Part shown: piece after piece, positions 50,150-63,549 of the stretch
Layout of the letters: each line of letters begins with the position of its first letter
Numbering within the stretch: the first letter of the stretch is position 1
Source: Canna indica
Taxonomy: Eukaryota > Streptophyta > Magnoliopsida > Zingiberales > Cannaceae
NCBI GenBank assembly: GCA_034359265.1
Contig: CP136891.1
Span: 11,546,501-11,610,500, forward strand
DNA: 64,000 bases
Direction: 5' to 3'
Translations under genes and position numbers: made by a program
The notes under the pieces: generated by a model
The model's input: the letters and a program-made list of their open reading frames with translations, nothing else
Databases searched by the model: none
Told to the model about the DNA's origin: nothing

Positions 50150-53137
50150 ATCGTCACTTTTTTTTTTTTAATCTTTTATTTCTTGGGAAATGCCTTGGAG
50201 TGGTTCCCTTGCCCCTTGTTGTGATTTAGGTGTTGATGATTATGATTCCCAGTACCCTTCTAAGTGCTCGGATGGCGTTTTGTTCAGGGTAATGACGTTG
50301 AATAGATATCGCAAATGACCTATTCGATGAAATGCCGCAGAGGGCTCTCCGTTGATGTTTTATAACTATAATGATTAAGTGAAGAGGTTATGGTGTAGAT
50401 GGAGGAGGCATGAGAGTATGTGTGTTGTATAGGCAGTGGAACAAGATGCCAGATTATTGGTAGTCTTAATAGTTGCACGGTGTTGGCTTGATTTACTCCT
50501 TATCGTATGTTAAGCGTAATTGCTCAGGTGAGGGCTGAGGGCATGAATCGAATTCTAGTTTTTAGTGATGAACCACTGGTCTTTGTGTCTAATGCGGTTA
50601 GGTTGGGAAAATAGCCAATATGCTGTTCACTAAGTGTTCCTTTTAAGAAATCTTACTGGGAGCAGGAACTATCCCTCTTTCATGGCTGAAGGGCTATCTT
50701 TCTTTAAGTTCCCCAACTACCTATCAGGCAACAAGGGTACTGAGGATACAATCATCTATTGTTCCAGAACCTCTCTATATTGGTGCCTTTTGTTTCTTTC
50801 TAAATTCATTTATAAAAGTAATGTATCTTACAATTTAATTAAACAAATTCATATTCACTTAATCAGGATGCTCGCATTGTGCATGTTAACTTCAGAGTTT
50901 TAAAATGTATATGCATGCGTTATGTGGTTGGGCACCTTCATAGTGCATATGTGAAAGAAATTATATTAATATTGATAGTTATTAACTTAATTAACATTTT
51001 TAGAGGCAAAAACTGTTATATGATAATAATATGGTCATATCATGATTTAGTATTCAATTGTCATGGACAAGCCAAAATTCAAGATATAATAGAACAAATT
51101 AACATGATTTACAGAAAATGCATGCTTCATGTCGGGAGGACTGAGGAAGAACTACACGGTCAAGCAATAGATAAATAACCTGAGATGTATAATGGCATAA
51201 CAGACGACCATTGATTGCAATTTTCACGTTTGGCAAAAAAACATTCTAGTAGTAGTGAATCAGATTCAACCTATCAACAGTTTTGGTTCAAGGTTTGATT
51301 CAACCCCAATGATGGTCTATGTCAAATTGCATTTTTCAGGTGTAAGTGTTGCATATGCGCTATCCGGCTGTATATGTGGTCCTACTGTATATTTACCATT
51401 GGATACCTTATATGTGATGCAAGGAGTTGCATGTGCATATGCGGCCACAATGCCATATGAGCCATTTTGAAATGGTAGTTAATTAATTGTTGTGTCTACT
51501 ATACAGTGGCCTCACTACATACAATTTTTTCCTTTTTGAATTTTTTCTTGCTAAATATATGGTGTATTACGAGTAATTTGCATATGAGGCTTTAAAGTAG
51601 TCTTAGTTACTAACTGACCTGCAATTCTGCAAAAACTAGAAAGTGCCAACTCTACTAGTATTCTACATTGCCGAGGCACTAGTGCATCAGGACATGCCTC
51701 CATATCAGCGAAATTGATTGATGTAGTGTTTTATTCACTGTCCAGATAAGATTTATATTCATTTGTTGATGCTTGGTCACACTTACATTAGGTGGAACTT
51801 GACTTGTAATGATGTTAATTTTCAGACGAAGCATGCTTTCTCTCACATCTTACTTCTGCTCATGGTTGTTTAGTCAATACCTATACTTTTTGTACCTAAG
51901 ACACTAACGGACTAGAGGAGCAAACTAAAAAGATTAACAATAGTTAAAACATTGTGTCATCATGTGGGTAATTAAACCATGCTTGCTATTTTTTTCATCC
52001 TTGAATATGTTAATACCTTTTAGACTCACTTATTGATTATAATTGATTCCTTAGTTTGTTGTGACCCATTTGATGAGATAATTGGCCCATCAAATTTACA
52101 AGCTTGAACCATTGGCTTAATTAAAATGCTTAAGCTGAAGTTAATGATTATACACTCATCAAGCTTTATTAATTAACACAATCTCCCATTGGCTCTTCAT
52201 ATGGAACTAAATTGGGGTAATATAATCTTTTCCACTTAAGTATTGATATACTCATCGAGACCTAGGTTAAGTTTAACGCATAACCTAGAATCACAACCAG
52301 GTGAGCAACATAAGAGGCATAGCCTATTAGCGCCTCTACCCTAAGTATTTCAATTAGGTCATTGGTTTAGCTCTATGAAGTTGACGGGCTAATTACCCGA
52401 TCGAGCAAGTCTTAACAATAGGATCAACGTGAGAAAATGCTACTTGGGATGGGATAGAGCCGCGACTAGACTAGGCCTTACATACTCTGCAATATTATTC
52501 TAGGCTATGTATTAGGCTTGACTTGGATCTTGACGAGGAAGTAAGACAGGAAGTCTTAAGTAAAGGAGAATGTAGCATCCCGATTTAGTACCATTAACTT
52601 CAACTTAAGTATTTTAATTAGGCCAATGGATTATGCATGTGAAGTAGATGAGCCAATAATCCCATTGGGTGCGATGTAACAAAGTTATTGTTAGCCAAAT
52701 GGATAGGTAATTGGAGCGAGTGCTTATGTTCTATTGTCCCTCTATGCTCTTGTGTAGGCCATTTGGTTAAAGCTTTGTTAATAATTGCTTGCCTATGTTT
52801 ATGTTAGATTTAATTAGGTGCCAGAATTTTCAAAAGATTAAATTATTAGGAAAAAAACACTATATTCATTTGTATTCTTAATATTCTTTCTCATGTGTGG
52901 GCATGCAAACGAAATTGAAATTGTCTAAACTCAATACATGATAGGCTTAACTTACTGGAGTAACTTTAGACCTAGTTTGATACCATATTAAATTTGATTT
53001 AGTGATCATCTTTTTCCAAATTTGAAATAGATCATATATTCATTTAATATTGTGAAAAGTTTTATTGCCTCGTAAAGATACTTAAGTTTGGCTGCACGAA
53101 TAGGGGCGCTGGTAGGTTGCCTATTGTTATTTGACAG
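50150..53137. other. Intergenic, repeat-derived in part
   Basis: No gene could be supported. The 52250-52620 stretch (ending AATGTAGCATCCCGATTTAG) has the look of decayed LTR-retroelement sequence. Open frames at 50634-51470 are low-complexity. Confidence 0.4.
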
Positions 53138-53735
53138 AACAGAGTAATCATCATTGTCAATACTATTTGCATGCATGATCCATGCAGCATATAATTTATT
53201 ATCACAGTGCATGTCACATGTAAAACAAGAAGGAAATGCCGTCATCTTCAGTTTAAAATGCTTAGTTTGGTTTTCTCAACATTATCATGGATACTTATAT
53301 CTGCATAGCATGGTTAACACCTTTTGCATAAATACTAGGGTCTGGTCCTGACTAATCATCACTTTCATTACTGCTTATATGCATGATTCATGCAGCATAT
53401 AATTTTATTTTTCATAGTGCATGGTTCATGTAAAACAAGATAACAAATACTTTCAGTTGTGATTTCCGCAACATTATCTTGGATTCCTGGATCTGCATAG
53501 AATGTTAAACACCTTTTACATAATATACCAGGCAAGGGGTCTGACTAATCATCATTATCAATAGTGTTTACATGCACGATACATGCAGCATATAATTTAT
53601 TATCCAAGTGCAGGTCTCGTGTTACACGAAAAAAATTCTTTCATCTTCACTAATCAATGCTTGTAGTTGTACTTTTGCTTTACTCAACAGTATCATGGAT
53701 GGTAGGATCTGCATAGCATGTTCATACCTTTTGTG
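53138..53735. repeat. Three-copy diverged tandem repeat, about 190-205-bp unit
   Basis: Copies start near 53144, 53350 and 53541 with variants of 'ACTAATCATCATTATCAATA' and all contain GATNCATGCAGCATATAATT. They also share a stretch of the type ATTATCNTGGAT followed by GGATCTGCATAGCATG. The copies are clearly diverged. The array lies downstream of the NAC gene. Confidence 0.85.
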
Positions 53736-53746
53736 TCAAAAAAAAA

Positions 53747-53940
53747 CTCAGGTGCAGCCTGGCTGCACCCAGAGTGGGTGAACGGTGAACCTAAAGAGGA
53801 AGTGAAAATTGGTGAACCCACCCAAATGAGTAAACCTAAAGAGAAAATAGGTAAACCCAACCAAATGGGTAAAGTTGAAAAGAAAATGAGGAAACCTGAA
53901 TGAAAAAAAGAGTGAATCTGACTGGGCTGCAGTCATTTTT
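53747..53940. repeat. Short array of GGTAAACC-type repeats between two palindromic ends
   Basis: A strong palindrome GGTGCAGCCTGGCTGCACC (53752-53770) opens the segment. Then come 3-4 imperfect units of about 36 bp of the form GTAAACCNAACCAAATGGGT with A/G-rich spacers, and it closes near CTGGGCTGCAG. The units are multiples of three and keep a 61-aa frame open, but there is no domain. The palindromic ends suggest a small mobile or hairpin element. Confidence 0.5.
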
Positions 53941-54422
53941 GATGTAACCTCTGTTCTACCAAGTTTTGTTCTTTTCTGTCCAATGAATGGTGCTGTATGA
54001 AATACTCAGCACCATATTGAATGGAGCTTCTTAGCAACATTCATTACTGTGTCAAATCTACTTTTTATTTGCATGTTTTTTGGACTTAGATTTTTTCTAG
54101 CTGAGAAAGTTGTAGCTTCACTAGATACTGCTCGTATTTCTGTCTGGATTTTAAAATTCTTTTATCAACAAACCTGATCATGCCATGAAATTATCCTATC
54201 AGAAAAAGCAGGCTAGTTCCTTAAACCATATATATCTAGATTGAATCAGGACCCAGTTCATAGCACATGTGCATCATCAGACTTCATATTAGGTTGATGA
54301 AAAAGTTTTTGTATATAATGCTTGAACAAGAAAGAATGATATGCTATTCCCTAGGTCTTTGATATACCCCTCTGCTGTACTCTACCCTATACTTCTACAT
54401 TATTTACATGTTTGACATCCAA

Positions 54423-55486
54423 TTAATTCAGGATGGTTGCATGTTGGAATGGTTTGGCTTCGACACCAAAGTTACTGAAGGGCTGGAAGTAATAATCTTG
54501 GTTTGCTGCATCGGTCACATGCGTCGATCCAAAACTCATGTAAGAGCTCTGTAAGTCTTCGAGTTTCAAGTCCATAAACCATTCATTGTCTTCCTTCACA
54601 GCCATATCAGCCGCGTGCAGTCCAACTGCAGTAGAAGCTTGGGATGTATAAATTAGATCGTCGAAATCTGGCAACAGGACATCATTATCCACCTCAGATT
54701 CTGGCGTCCTGAAGCTGTCGGATCCTGTGTCATCCACCGAATCCATGGTCTCCCCGGAGGATGCCTCTTCCTTAATCTGATGCTGCACCTTCTCCCAGGT
54801 ATTCTTCTTGTTGTATAGTCGGCAAAGAACCCAGTCGTCCAACTGCATTAATCCAAAGAATCCTTTATTCTCTCTAATATTTTGACTAAAATTTATATCA
54901 TTTTTTTTAAAACTTTCGTCGGATACGTACCCTTAAGCTTCCCTTGTTGGCTCTGCTGTTTGTATCAGCCAACCTGTATTCATGCATGATCCAATCAGTC
55001 TTCACTCCCCTTGGCGCCTTCCCGGAGTAAAAAACTAAAGCTTTCTTTATCCCGAGAGTCTTGTTGCTCCCCTTAGGCGAGATCGGCTTATCAGCACCGG
55101 TCGCCTTCCAGTATCCTTTTCCGGCAGCTCGGTTAGGCCGTGAGCCGTTCGGGTACTTCCGGTCGCGAGGGGTGAAGAAGTACCACTCCCTCTGCCCAAA
55201 CAGCGCCTTTTCTGTTCATATGCAGTTTGGAAACATTTCATACTCGTTTCTCAACTTGTAAAGAACTGGCAATTATAGTAACAATTTTATGGACGCGCGC
55301 AGTAGTACCTGGTAATTCCCAAGGATCAAACTTGTAAAGATCGATCTCGGCGATGATGGGCACCGCCAGGCGCTGGCACGTCACCTTTCGGCAGAGGTAG
55401 TGCACAACGAGCTCCTCGTCTGTGGGGTGGAACCGGAAGCCCGGCGGTAGGTTAAGCTCGGCCTCCGCGTCTCTTCTCCTCCCCAT
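54423..55486 (-). CDS. NAC transcription factor, ATAF/SNAC-like, 3 exons, 292 aa
   Basis: A plant-specific transcription factor. Coding exons on the minus strand are 55486-55309, 55211-54931 and 54842-54423, giving 293 codons including the stop; both introns lie at the usual NAC-gene positions. The NAC domain (about residues 12-155) shows subdomain [21 protein letters not shown], then [67 protein letters not shown] and [12 protein letters not shown], all without gaps. The C-terminal half is acidic and Ser/Asp-rich, as for a transcription activation region. Domain details ([22 protein letters not shown]) fit the ATAF/SNAC stress- and senescence-associated clade, which is inference without a tree. 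Start chosen at MGRRRD because the domain follows 10 residues later. Confidence 0.96.
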
Positions 55487-55653
55487 CCTCGACAATTGGA
55501 TTAAATCTCTCCGCAAATGCAAGCCGGAAAGGGTGAGCTCTCTGCTTCCTGTTGATCCCCTCTCTGTGTGCAGGTATGTCGTTTGTGAAAATGCGTGATC
55601 GCGTAGATTGCTGGATGCTGTCGACGAGTTCTTTTGGAATCGGAATGGAGTCG

Positions 55654-55662
55654 TTTATATAG
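55654..55662 (-). promoter_or_regulatory. TATA box of the NAC gene
   Basis: On the gene strand the sequence is CTATATAAA, about 170 bp upstream of the ATG, within GGCTATATAAACGACTCC. Confidence 0.6.
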
Positions 55663-55696
55663 CCAAGGCTCTGGCGTTGTTGGTCCCATCGACACG

Positions 55697-55702
55697 CACG
55701 TG
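55697..55702 (-). promoter_or_regulatory. G-box/ABRE (CACGTG) upstream of the NAC TATA box
   Basis: A palindromic CACGTG in the context GCACGTGGGATCC lies about 35 bp upstream of the TATA box. Such motifs bind bZIP/bHLH factors. The site would fit ABA or stress control of a SNAC-type gene, but function is inferred only. Confidence 0.45.
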
Positions 55703-55859
55703 GGATCCTCGAAGCTTCGTCGTTCCGCTATGAGTCCTAGGCGGCTGACTGCTGATGGTCAAAGAGAGAAATTCCGTGCTCGCATCCGCAGAAATCCACC
55801 TATGCTGGTGTCCTCTTTTTTAAGGCAAATAAATCTAAACTAACGCGAGATTAATTTCT

Positions 55860-57626
55860 AGCCACGCGGAATGGATTAAAAACGAATTTACTTAAACCAA
55901 CCTTCTTTTGGATGTTGTTTTGCAAATTGCATGCAACTGAATTGAAAAATGTTGACTTGTTAGTCATAATCATTACTGAAATAAAACTAATATTAAAATA
56001 TGATATTATTATTTTTATTTGATTCAGTTTGTAATTAAGAAAATTGAAATAGAACTTACACTTGTTAATTTCAATTTCTTTTAACAAAAATGCAAGCTAC
56101 TCATACATTTGACTTATTTGCCTATTCAAGAATTTTGACTACTATATTATGTTTGAAATTTATCAGATTTCTGCTTTACATAATGACAGTACTTTTGCAC
56201 CAGAGGTTTTCTTCTCAATATTTTCATGTTTCTTTTTTCTGACCACACAATTTCTTATTTCAATTTAGTGTTTGTTTAATTTGTTCTAATATTGTCTTTT
56301 TCAGGATTGTTATACGGCGTCGTTCATAGAAACACTTGTGCGGGAATCTGAATGAAGAGGAGAGAGGCATGTCGACAAAGGTGGGAGGTGAGATGATAAT
56401 AAATTAATAATAATAATATTAATTAGGATAAGAATGGGGTGCATCTCCCGTAGTCCCGTGACAAGGACTAGCTGCGTCGGAGGGAGAACATGGGGCCATG
56501 GGGGTGATGGAGAGATGCATTGAACATGGAGGCCATAAATAGGGCCAGTTGAATGGCTACCAACCCACCGTGATAACCAATGAACGCGCTTCCCAGGTAA
56601 AGGTTAAGAGGATGCGACGTCATGCATTAGCAGGGATAGATGGGGATGCTTGCTGCATGACCAAGTGGCAAGTGCAATGCATCTGGGCTTGTGGTGATGT
56701 TTTCCATTTTTCTCATTTAAAACCATCAAGAATATTTTCATGTCTACCGAGCGCCGAGCGGGGTCGCCTTGTCCTTCGTGTGCCTTGGCGAACCGAGTTT
56801 TGGTTCTCGACTCGGTAACTGAGTCGGCTCATATTTGCCAACTCGGTAAATAAGTGAAGCTAATTGCTATTGTTTACTATTGGTTTGCATTAATTGTGTC
56901 AAAACTTTCTTGGTATTTTCTAAACTTTTATTTCAGCTTCATATTTGCCCTATATATTAAGCACGTTTTGGTTGAGGAGATTTAGATAGATATTTCCTAT
57001 AAGGATTGCTGCCAAATCTGCCCATAAGCAATGAATAAAACGCGAAATCGAAATACAAGTCATACATCAAGCATGAATCGTCATGATTCCTCCATTAATT
57101 AGCCACTGATGATCAAATCAGTTTGATTTCGTTTCAGGCGCAGACAAATTAATAAGTAAACCGAGGTGGGCCGGCCAAACTCGCCGAAGCTGTCCGAGTC
57201 AAATCGCCCAAACAGTAGCGCAATGCACACCAGTCAACGACAGCAGTGGAAATGCGGCGGCTTTAGAAAAATCTCAGGCCGCCGACGACGTCGACGCTGC
57301 GGAGCGGATGAGCACAAGCCTGCAGCAAGAGGGCACGACCGTCAATGTATGTCCTTTTCCACTACCCATTTATTTCCGTCACGTGCCTTTAATATATAAC
57401 ACTTAGCACACACATACACAGTACACACCAGGGGAATTGGATAATCCTTATCTCCAATAGCTCCAATTATATTCCTTAATTACGTCCGCATTTATTCAAT
57501 CCCTTGAGTCAATACTTTTTAATATTTACTTATCCAGTCAAAATTAAAAAAAAGACCTTCACTTTTGAATAATTAATTAATTAAGATGGTTGAGTTCGAT
57601 TCGGTTCACGTTGAACTCAGTTCAAA
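55860..57626. other. Intergenic upstream of NAC
   Basis: No gene is supported. Short open frames at 56549-56818 and 57166-57399 lie in locally GC-rich patches but have no domain and no splice or promoter context. Confidence 0.45.
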
Positions 57627-58152
57627 GGATCTGTTTAGTAACTTGTATAAGTTTCTATAATATTAGGGTAAATACTATTTAAAAAAGATATTAATTAATA
57701 TTTGCACTAAAAATAATATTATCATAAGGTGTATTAGTAATATACTCTCAAATCTCTTTTATAACGTGCACTAAATTTTTTAATTTTTTTAATATTTATT
57801 TATCTTCGATCAAAAATTAAAATATATATATATATAAATAATTTTAATAATAAAATATATTATATAATTTTTTATATTATATTATATTATATTATATTAC
57901 ATATAATATAATATTACAGTGTATATTATTATATATTATATTATAAATTATGTTACATTATATATTATATATTATATTATTATATACATATATTATAATA
58001 TTATAGTGTATATTATATTATATTATATTATATTATACATGTTAGTCAATACAAACAGATTAGTACATATGTGTATCAAATATTGTATAATAATAATATA
58101 ATACATGTTTATATTATACCGGCCAATATTATATAATTTACCAAATGAGTCC
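57627..58152. mobile_element. Degraded PIF/Harbinger-type MITE, relative of 32602-33270
   Basis: The left end GGATCTGTTTAGTAAC and the right end (inward GGACTCATTTGGTAA) correspond to the TIRs of the 32602-33270 element. The internal lines AAGGTGTATTAGTAATATAC and AACGTGCACTAAAT also match it. The central GC-rich core is missing and replaced by a long (ATATT)-rich stretch (57810-58040). AAA occurs at both flanks, so the original TAA duplication may have decayed. Confidence 0.7.
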
Positions 58153-58291
58153 AAAATGATCCCTTAGTTGTTGTCGAGGTAAATAACAGTCTTTTTCATT
58201 TTCCAAAGCGGAAAAAACAGAGAAATTTCTGATCTTAATATTCAGCCCTTTTCTTTTTCTTTACATTGACATTTTGGATGTTATGCTGCAT

Positions 58292-58474
58292 TTACTCCAC
58301 CGAAAGCTTCAAAGCCTTGACCCGACCCAACACGTGGGCCGACCGCGTATTGGACAACTTAGTCGAGTAGTTCTCGGCCGACGAGGCCTTTGTCTTGCCT
58401 ACGGCTTCTGATGGTGCCATAAATTCGTATGTTGTTGAGCTGATCCCCTCGTAGATGTTGCTGTCCGAGATCAT
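58292..58474 (-). CDS. Possible small protein gene, 60 aa, unrecognised
   Basis: A compact open frame in otherwise AT-rich DNA, with a local jump in GC and a balanced, soluble composition (contains TTYEFMAPSEAVGKTKASSA and NTRSAHVLGRVKALKL). TATATATC (a possible TATA element) lies only about 30 bp upstream of the ATG, which leaves almost no leader. I do not recognise the family. It could be a small plant peptide gene or a chance frame. There is no signal peptide, so it is not an obvious secreted peptide. Confidence 0.4.
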   Translation of the reverse strand: MISDSNIYEGISSTTYEFMAPSEAVGKTKASSAENYSTKLSNTRSAHVLGRVKALKLSVE

Positions 58475-58840
58475 GTTTTGTTGTTGGGTCGTGGGGTTTG
58501 ATATATAGATTTGCTAACGAGTGGTAGCAAATCATGCATCAAAGTTCGGACTGATTGATTCAGCCGGTTGGACCACGAACTTGTTTGAATGCAGACTTAA
58601 ATTTGATTTACTAACATTCATTCATTTATATGATGATTGAATTGTGCATATATATCACAGTCATCCTGAATCAATCAAGGATGGCATACATATATGTTTT
58701 ATCCGGCGATTTGATGTGCTTACATGATAATATATATTCACTTTAATATTTTGAAACACGAGATAAATCCAACCCGGAGTCCAACTAATCCTTGGGCTGT
58801 ACAATTTCTACTCATAATTGGTCGAGGGCTATTTTTATGC

Positions 58841-58887
58841 TCACTGGCTCACTGGCTCACTGGCTCACTGGCTCACTGGCTCACTGC
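58841..58887. repeat. (TCACTGGC)6 minisatellite
   Basis: Six consecutive 8-bp units, the last imperfect. Confidence 0.95.
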
Positions 58888-58889
58888 TC

Positions 58890-61800
58890 AGTAGGGGTTT
58901 GCTACTTAATTATAGTAGATTAATTTATAGAAATGAATCATGCAAGACACAAGTACATTTAATGTGATGATTTGGGGCACCGGGCACGTGTTTCTCGCCC
59001 TGATCCGCAAGTCAATAAATGGTGTACTCGAAAGCTAATCCTTTTGCATTGGCCGACGTCGAAAGATGTCGGCTTCGTTGTATTGAGGTGTATGACAAGA
59101 TGGCTTAATTGTTGTTGAGAAGGATAGGGATTGAAATGAGCTGTAACTAATGACCTCACAAAACTCCGGTTCAATTTTAAATGAATTATCATAATTACTG
59201 TTTTAGAAAGAAAATAAAATAAAAAATTAATCAAATAATAATAACTATACAAGCACTCACATAATAAATTTAGTATTATCGTCGATTTATCGCTTTAGTG
59301 TCGCAATAAAGATGCATGATAAAAGATGTTGGACGGAAACAATGATTCATTTTGATTTTGAGATAAATCAAATGTATTATGATAAAAAAATTTTGACACT
59401 TGTACTACAGGACCAATGTCTTATTACTCTAATTTAAAGTAATAAAAAAAGAAAAAAGATTTTATTGTACTATTTTTGGGGCATGACTATCTTGTTCGTA
59501 GCAATTTTTGCAAACACGCATAGAACGACAAATGACGATCATGTTATTATTAGTGTCATTGGTGTAGGCATGCAAAGCATATTGATTTAGTTTTAAATCA
59601 ACATTATAGCTCTGGTCCTGTAATTAGGGTCTTATTGTTATCCTTTCTGTACCTATGCAATTTTTTCTTTATAAACTCGGCCGTTCAATCCTTTTGAAAT
59701 GTATTATGTTGCCTTTTTTATTATCTCACCTTCCATTAGAAAAAAAGAACTATTACCGGTGCCTCAATCCATGATAGGGTGTTAAATGATTCATGTTTAC
59801 TTGTCCACACAACACGCAGATGAACCAAATATGACCCCTTCACTACTATGAGCCCTAGTTTTGCTTATCTCGGCCCATTTGATAGATCCAATGGCCGAAG
59901 CCCAAACGTTAGCAAAACAGGTATAGAGAGGACAGAGGACGGCAAGTTAAGGGTTCGGTTATCAACTTCTCATGCTACATATATTACTACCACAAACTTG
60001 CACTTATAAGGAGGATACTTGCTGAAGGTTCCCTAGTTCACTGTAGGATTTGGACAAATCCTATTGGCAAACACTATCAATTATGAAAATATCTAATTAT
60101 CTCTCACTAGGGTTTCTAAAATTGGTTGCCTCCATGACAAGTTGAGAACATGTAAAGCAGCATTTGCACTCACTCCACCTAGTGCTCAAGAAAGTATACT
60201 GATGCTTGGCTAGTTTACCATCTTTACTGGCAGCACTGATTCCTCGAGGGATTAAGACATCTTCCTACCTACAGCAGGCACTTGTGCTGAATGAAGATGT
60301 TCATGCATCTCAGCTAGTAGTCCTTTTTTGTTTCTTTTCCTTTCTTTTTGGAAAAAACGAAATATCAACAACTTTATGCTGCAAAATCAAAATATCTTGT
60401 TTCACATCCATTCCCCATACAGTAAAAACTACATTGATTTTTTATGTGCAAGTACTTGGTTCATCCAAAACGTACTTATGATTTATTCAACTTCTTCAAC
60501 TCCAATATATATTGCTTGCTGACCTCCTCTTAATCCTGACTCACTGCATATACGGTGAAACATATATTTGTGCTTTGCTCATGCATTAACTTTTCATTGT
60601 TCTTTTACTTTGATTAAGTATTATATTTATACCTAACCATTATATATAATCTTCCCTTTCAAGTTTCTTCCATATATATATATGGTGATGTCAAGTGTGC
60701 AACTTGGAAGCCTCAAGGCCACTAGAAGCCACACAGTCTCACCAAGAAACCACACGAGGAAAGCCACACTCCTTTGACAACTACACAGCTTTGTGTGGCA
60801 TTTTAAATGCGACGCAAGAATTTATGCTTCAATAGAAGATGCATGCACTTCTTTAACTTCTATCTCTCCCTTTATACCTGTACCTCTTCATATCTCTTGA
60901 ATGAAATGCAGGTTCTTCTTTTTCAAAAAAAAAGAAGAAGAAGATGCATGCATGCGGGACTTCTTTTTACATGGCGGTAGTGTTGAAGATTGTGAACCGT
61001 AGACGTTGGACTTTCCTTCTTTCAAGTACAGGTTAGGTTTGAATATTGAGCTTACTTTTTCTAACTGATGCCTTCGAAGTCATAAAGTTTGTTCATCCTC
61101 TCCTTGAAGTCTTGAACACGACTTTGATTTGCTCATGTTGCTTGTGGCGTTTGCCTTTTGTTCGTTTTGAATGACAACTTCAAGCCAGCATGATATTTGA
61201 AAGGTTAATTAATTTCACATACAACACCTTTGCGAAATGCAAATGTGTGCTTGTTATTCTACATCCAAATTTGAATTTACTTTGAGCATATATATATGTA
61301 CCCAGAAATTAATTAAGTAAATTATGAGTTATTGGAAGGAACTAGAAGAAAATTAATTATATATGTGACATGGACTTGTCAAGCATCCATATATGAGAAT
61401 TTTTTCCAACTCATATAATTATTGACGAAAGAAGAAGATGTAAATGAAGAAATTGGGTTCCAATTGTGTGCTCTGACCCTAAAGCATGATAGCAACATTT
61501 GGCAAGGATAAGCATAATTCATTGGAGTCTGAAATCGAAGGTTTGGATAATCTTCACGTACACCTCCAACTTTTTATCCAATACGCACATATAGGAATTA
61601 AGTACGTGTTTGACTTTGACCCAATTATATGGCATCATTTTTATGTATTCAACCTTGCAAGTTACATAAACGTAAAACTTATCAACTTGTTAGTTGTTAC
61701 ATTGACGTAAAACTTATCAACTTATTATAACTCTCTTTGACTCAAATTCACGTAACTCACCACCCCATTCCATTGACCTTTTTACTCCGTTAATTGAGGA

Positions 61801-63540
61801 GCTTATTGATTGACTTGCCCATCTTCCTAACTTTCTCTGTCTCACACTAACAACGTGTTCAATGATTACTTCCACAATTTTTTTTTTTTTAAAAGTATGA
61901 ATATCTAAGGTGATTTCTGCCTTGGAGTATTAATTCTATCAATGATATATCGGCCACATGCCTCTTTTCTTCATTAATGCTAGCTTACCCACTTTGGTTT
62001 TGGTTGTGTTGTTTGTTCACACCGTAAGTTTTGTATGATATATATAGTTGAGTATGAATTTGGGTTTGAAAATGAATTATTTTTATTTATTTTTTGTTTT
62101 TTAATTAGTCTCGTCGTCACCGAACCTACCGCGTCCAATGCTACAGTAGCTAATTTCCTATTTCTTTGACTTTCATTACATTCATGTGTTCTCATTTATC
62201 ATAGGCACTTGAGAAATTAATATGGTTCCAAAAATAATATGATTATTGTTAAATATAGATGAAACAAATGACATGGAGGGGAATTTAGTATGCTACAATC
62301 TATTTATACTATTGATAATATGACTTTTAAATTTTCAAAGCTCGTACGTACGTTATCATATTTGGTTTGAACACTTTACTCGTAATCCAAATTAAGTGAG
62401 AATTATTAACTCTAGAGGAATTTCAATGTTCAAAATGTAATGTAATTAATGACTCAAGCGTATGTAAGCTTGTTCCATGACGAGGCTTAATTTATGGTAT
62501 TGTTATTAATTAATTTATTGAAATATGTCTTATTGATTTGGCAGATTTATGTCCATGAATGCATGTTTTTAGTTAATATGCTATAAACATAATAATATCA
62601 AAGAGGGTTGACCCTAATATTGACTCACTCATTTTGTACTACCCCAATTATCGATGGTCAAGTTAGATTTTCAAGCCAAAACTAATACTAACGAGAGTAG
62701 TATATATAAGTTAAAGAGTATAAATTACTGAACTATGTAGTCATGAACAGAGATAGGTTTATTCCAATCAAGTAAATTAACGTGGTTCAATTCATGTGGT
62801 TTTCTTCTTATTAAAATTTGTCATATCTAAATGCTAATAATTCAAGCGGAGAAACGAATTCTTCCAATCTGACAGATAAATGTAAAGACAAACAAGTATA
62901 TATAGATATTCCAAAATAAACTCTTGATATATATAAATTATTTTCCTTTTTCTGAGATAATATTCCAAAATAAGTCAATTATAAATAAAAGCAAAACGTA
63001 ATTATCATCTTCGTCGTCAAATATAAATCCGGGGGACAAAACGCCTCCTCCAATCTTCTCCTGCCTCTGCCTTGGCCCTCCCTTATCATCATCTTCCTCC
63101 CCCTTCAATTAATGGTCATGTCATCGCTGTCGTCACCCAAACCATGTACTTTTCCCCCTCCCACGTACACCCCTCATCGCCTGTGCCCTCCCCGACTCCA
63201 TGCACGACATGTACCTAGCTACGTGCATTCATTTCCTCCACCTATTATTATTTCTTTATATCAAAACCCCCTCCTGTAACAGGTGGAGATGATGACAATT
63301 AAGCCCACGTCAAGCTGCCCTTCTTTAGCATCTCTCTATATCTCTATCTCTCTCTCTCCTTTTTAATTTAAAGCTTAGCTAAATTGTGGATTTCCACTTC
63401 CCCTTAACTCCTATCCCTAATTAGTATCGCAATTAATTGACAGGCACTAATCCGAATCCAGTGTGCCAACCTATGCGCTGTCCAATTTCCATCCACCCAG
63501 AAGGCGATTACTTAAGCCCTCATTAATTTAATTACTTAAT
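58890..63540. other. Intergenic, no supported gene
   Basis: AT-rich sequence. The stretch at about 60690-60960 (ending CTTGAATGAAATGCAGGTTC and an A-run) looks like decayed retroelement LTR sequence, but no ends or duplication could be found. A C-rich patch at 63040-63290 has no open frame of interest. Nothing else is supported. Confidence 0.4.
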
Positions 63541-63549
63541 TCATTCAGT

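Noticed and set aside
57919..58101. Tyr/Ile-rich 60-aa open frame
   Set aside because: It is a translation of an ATATT-type simple repeat.
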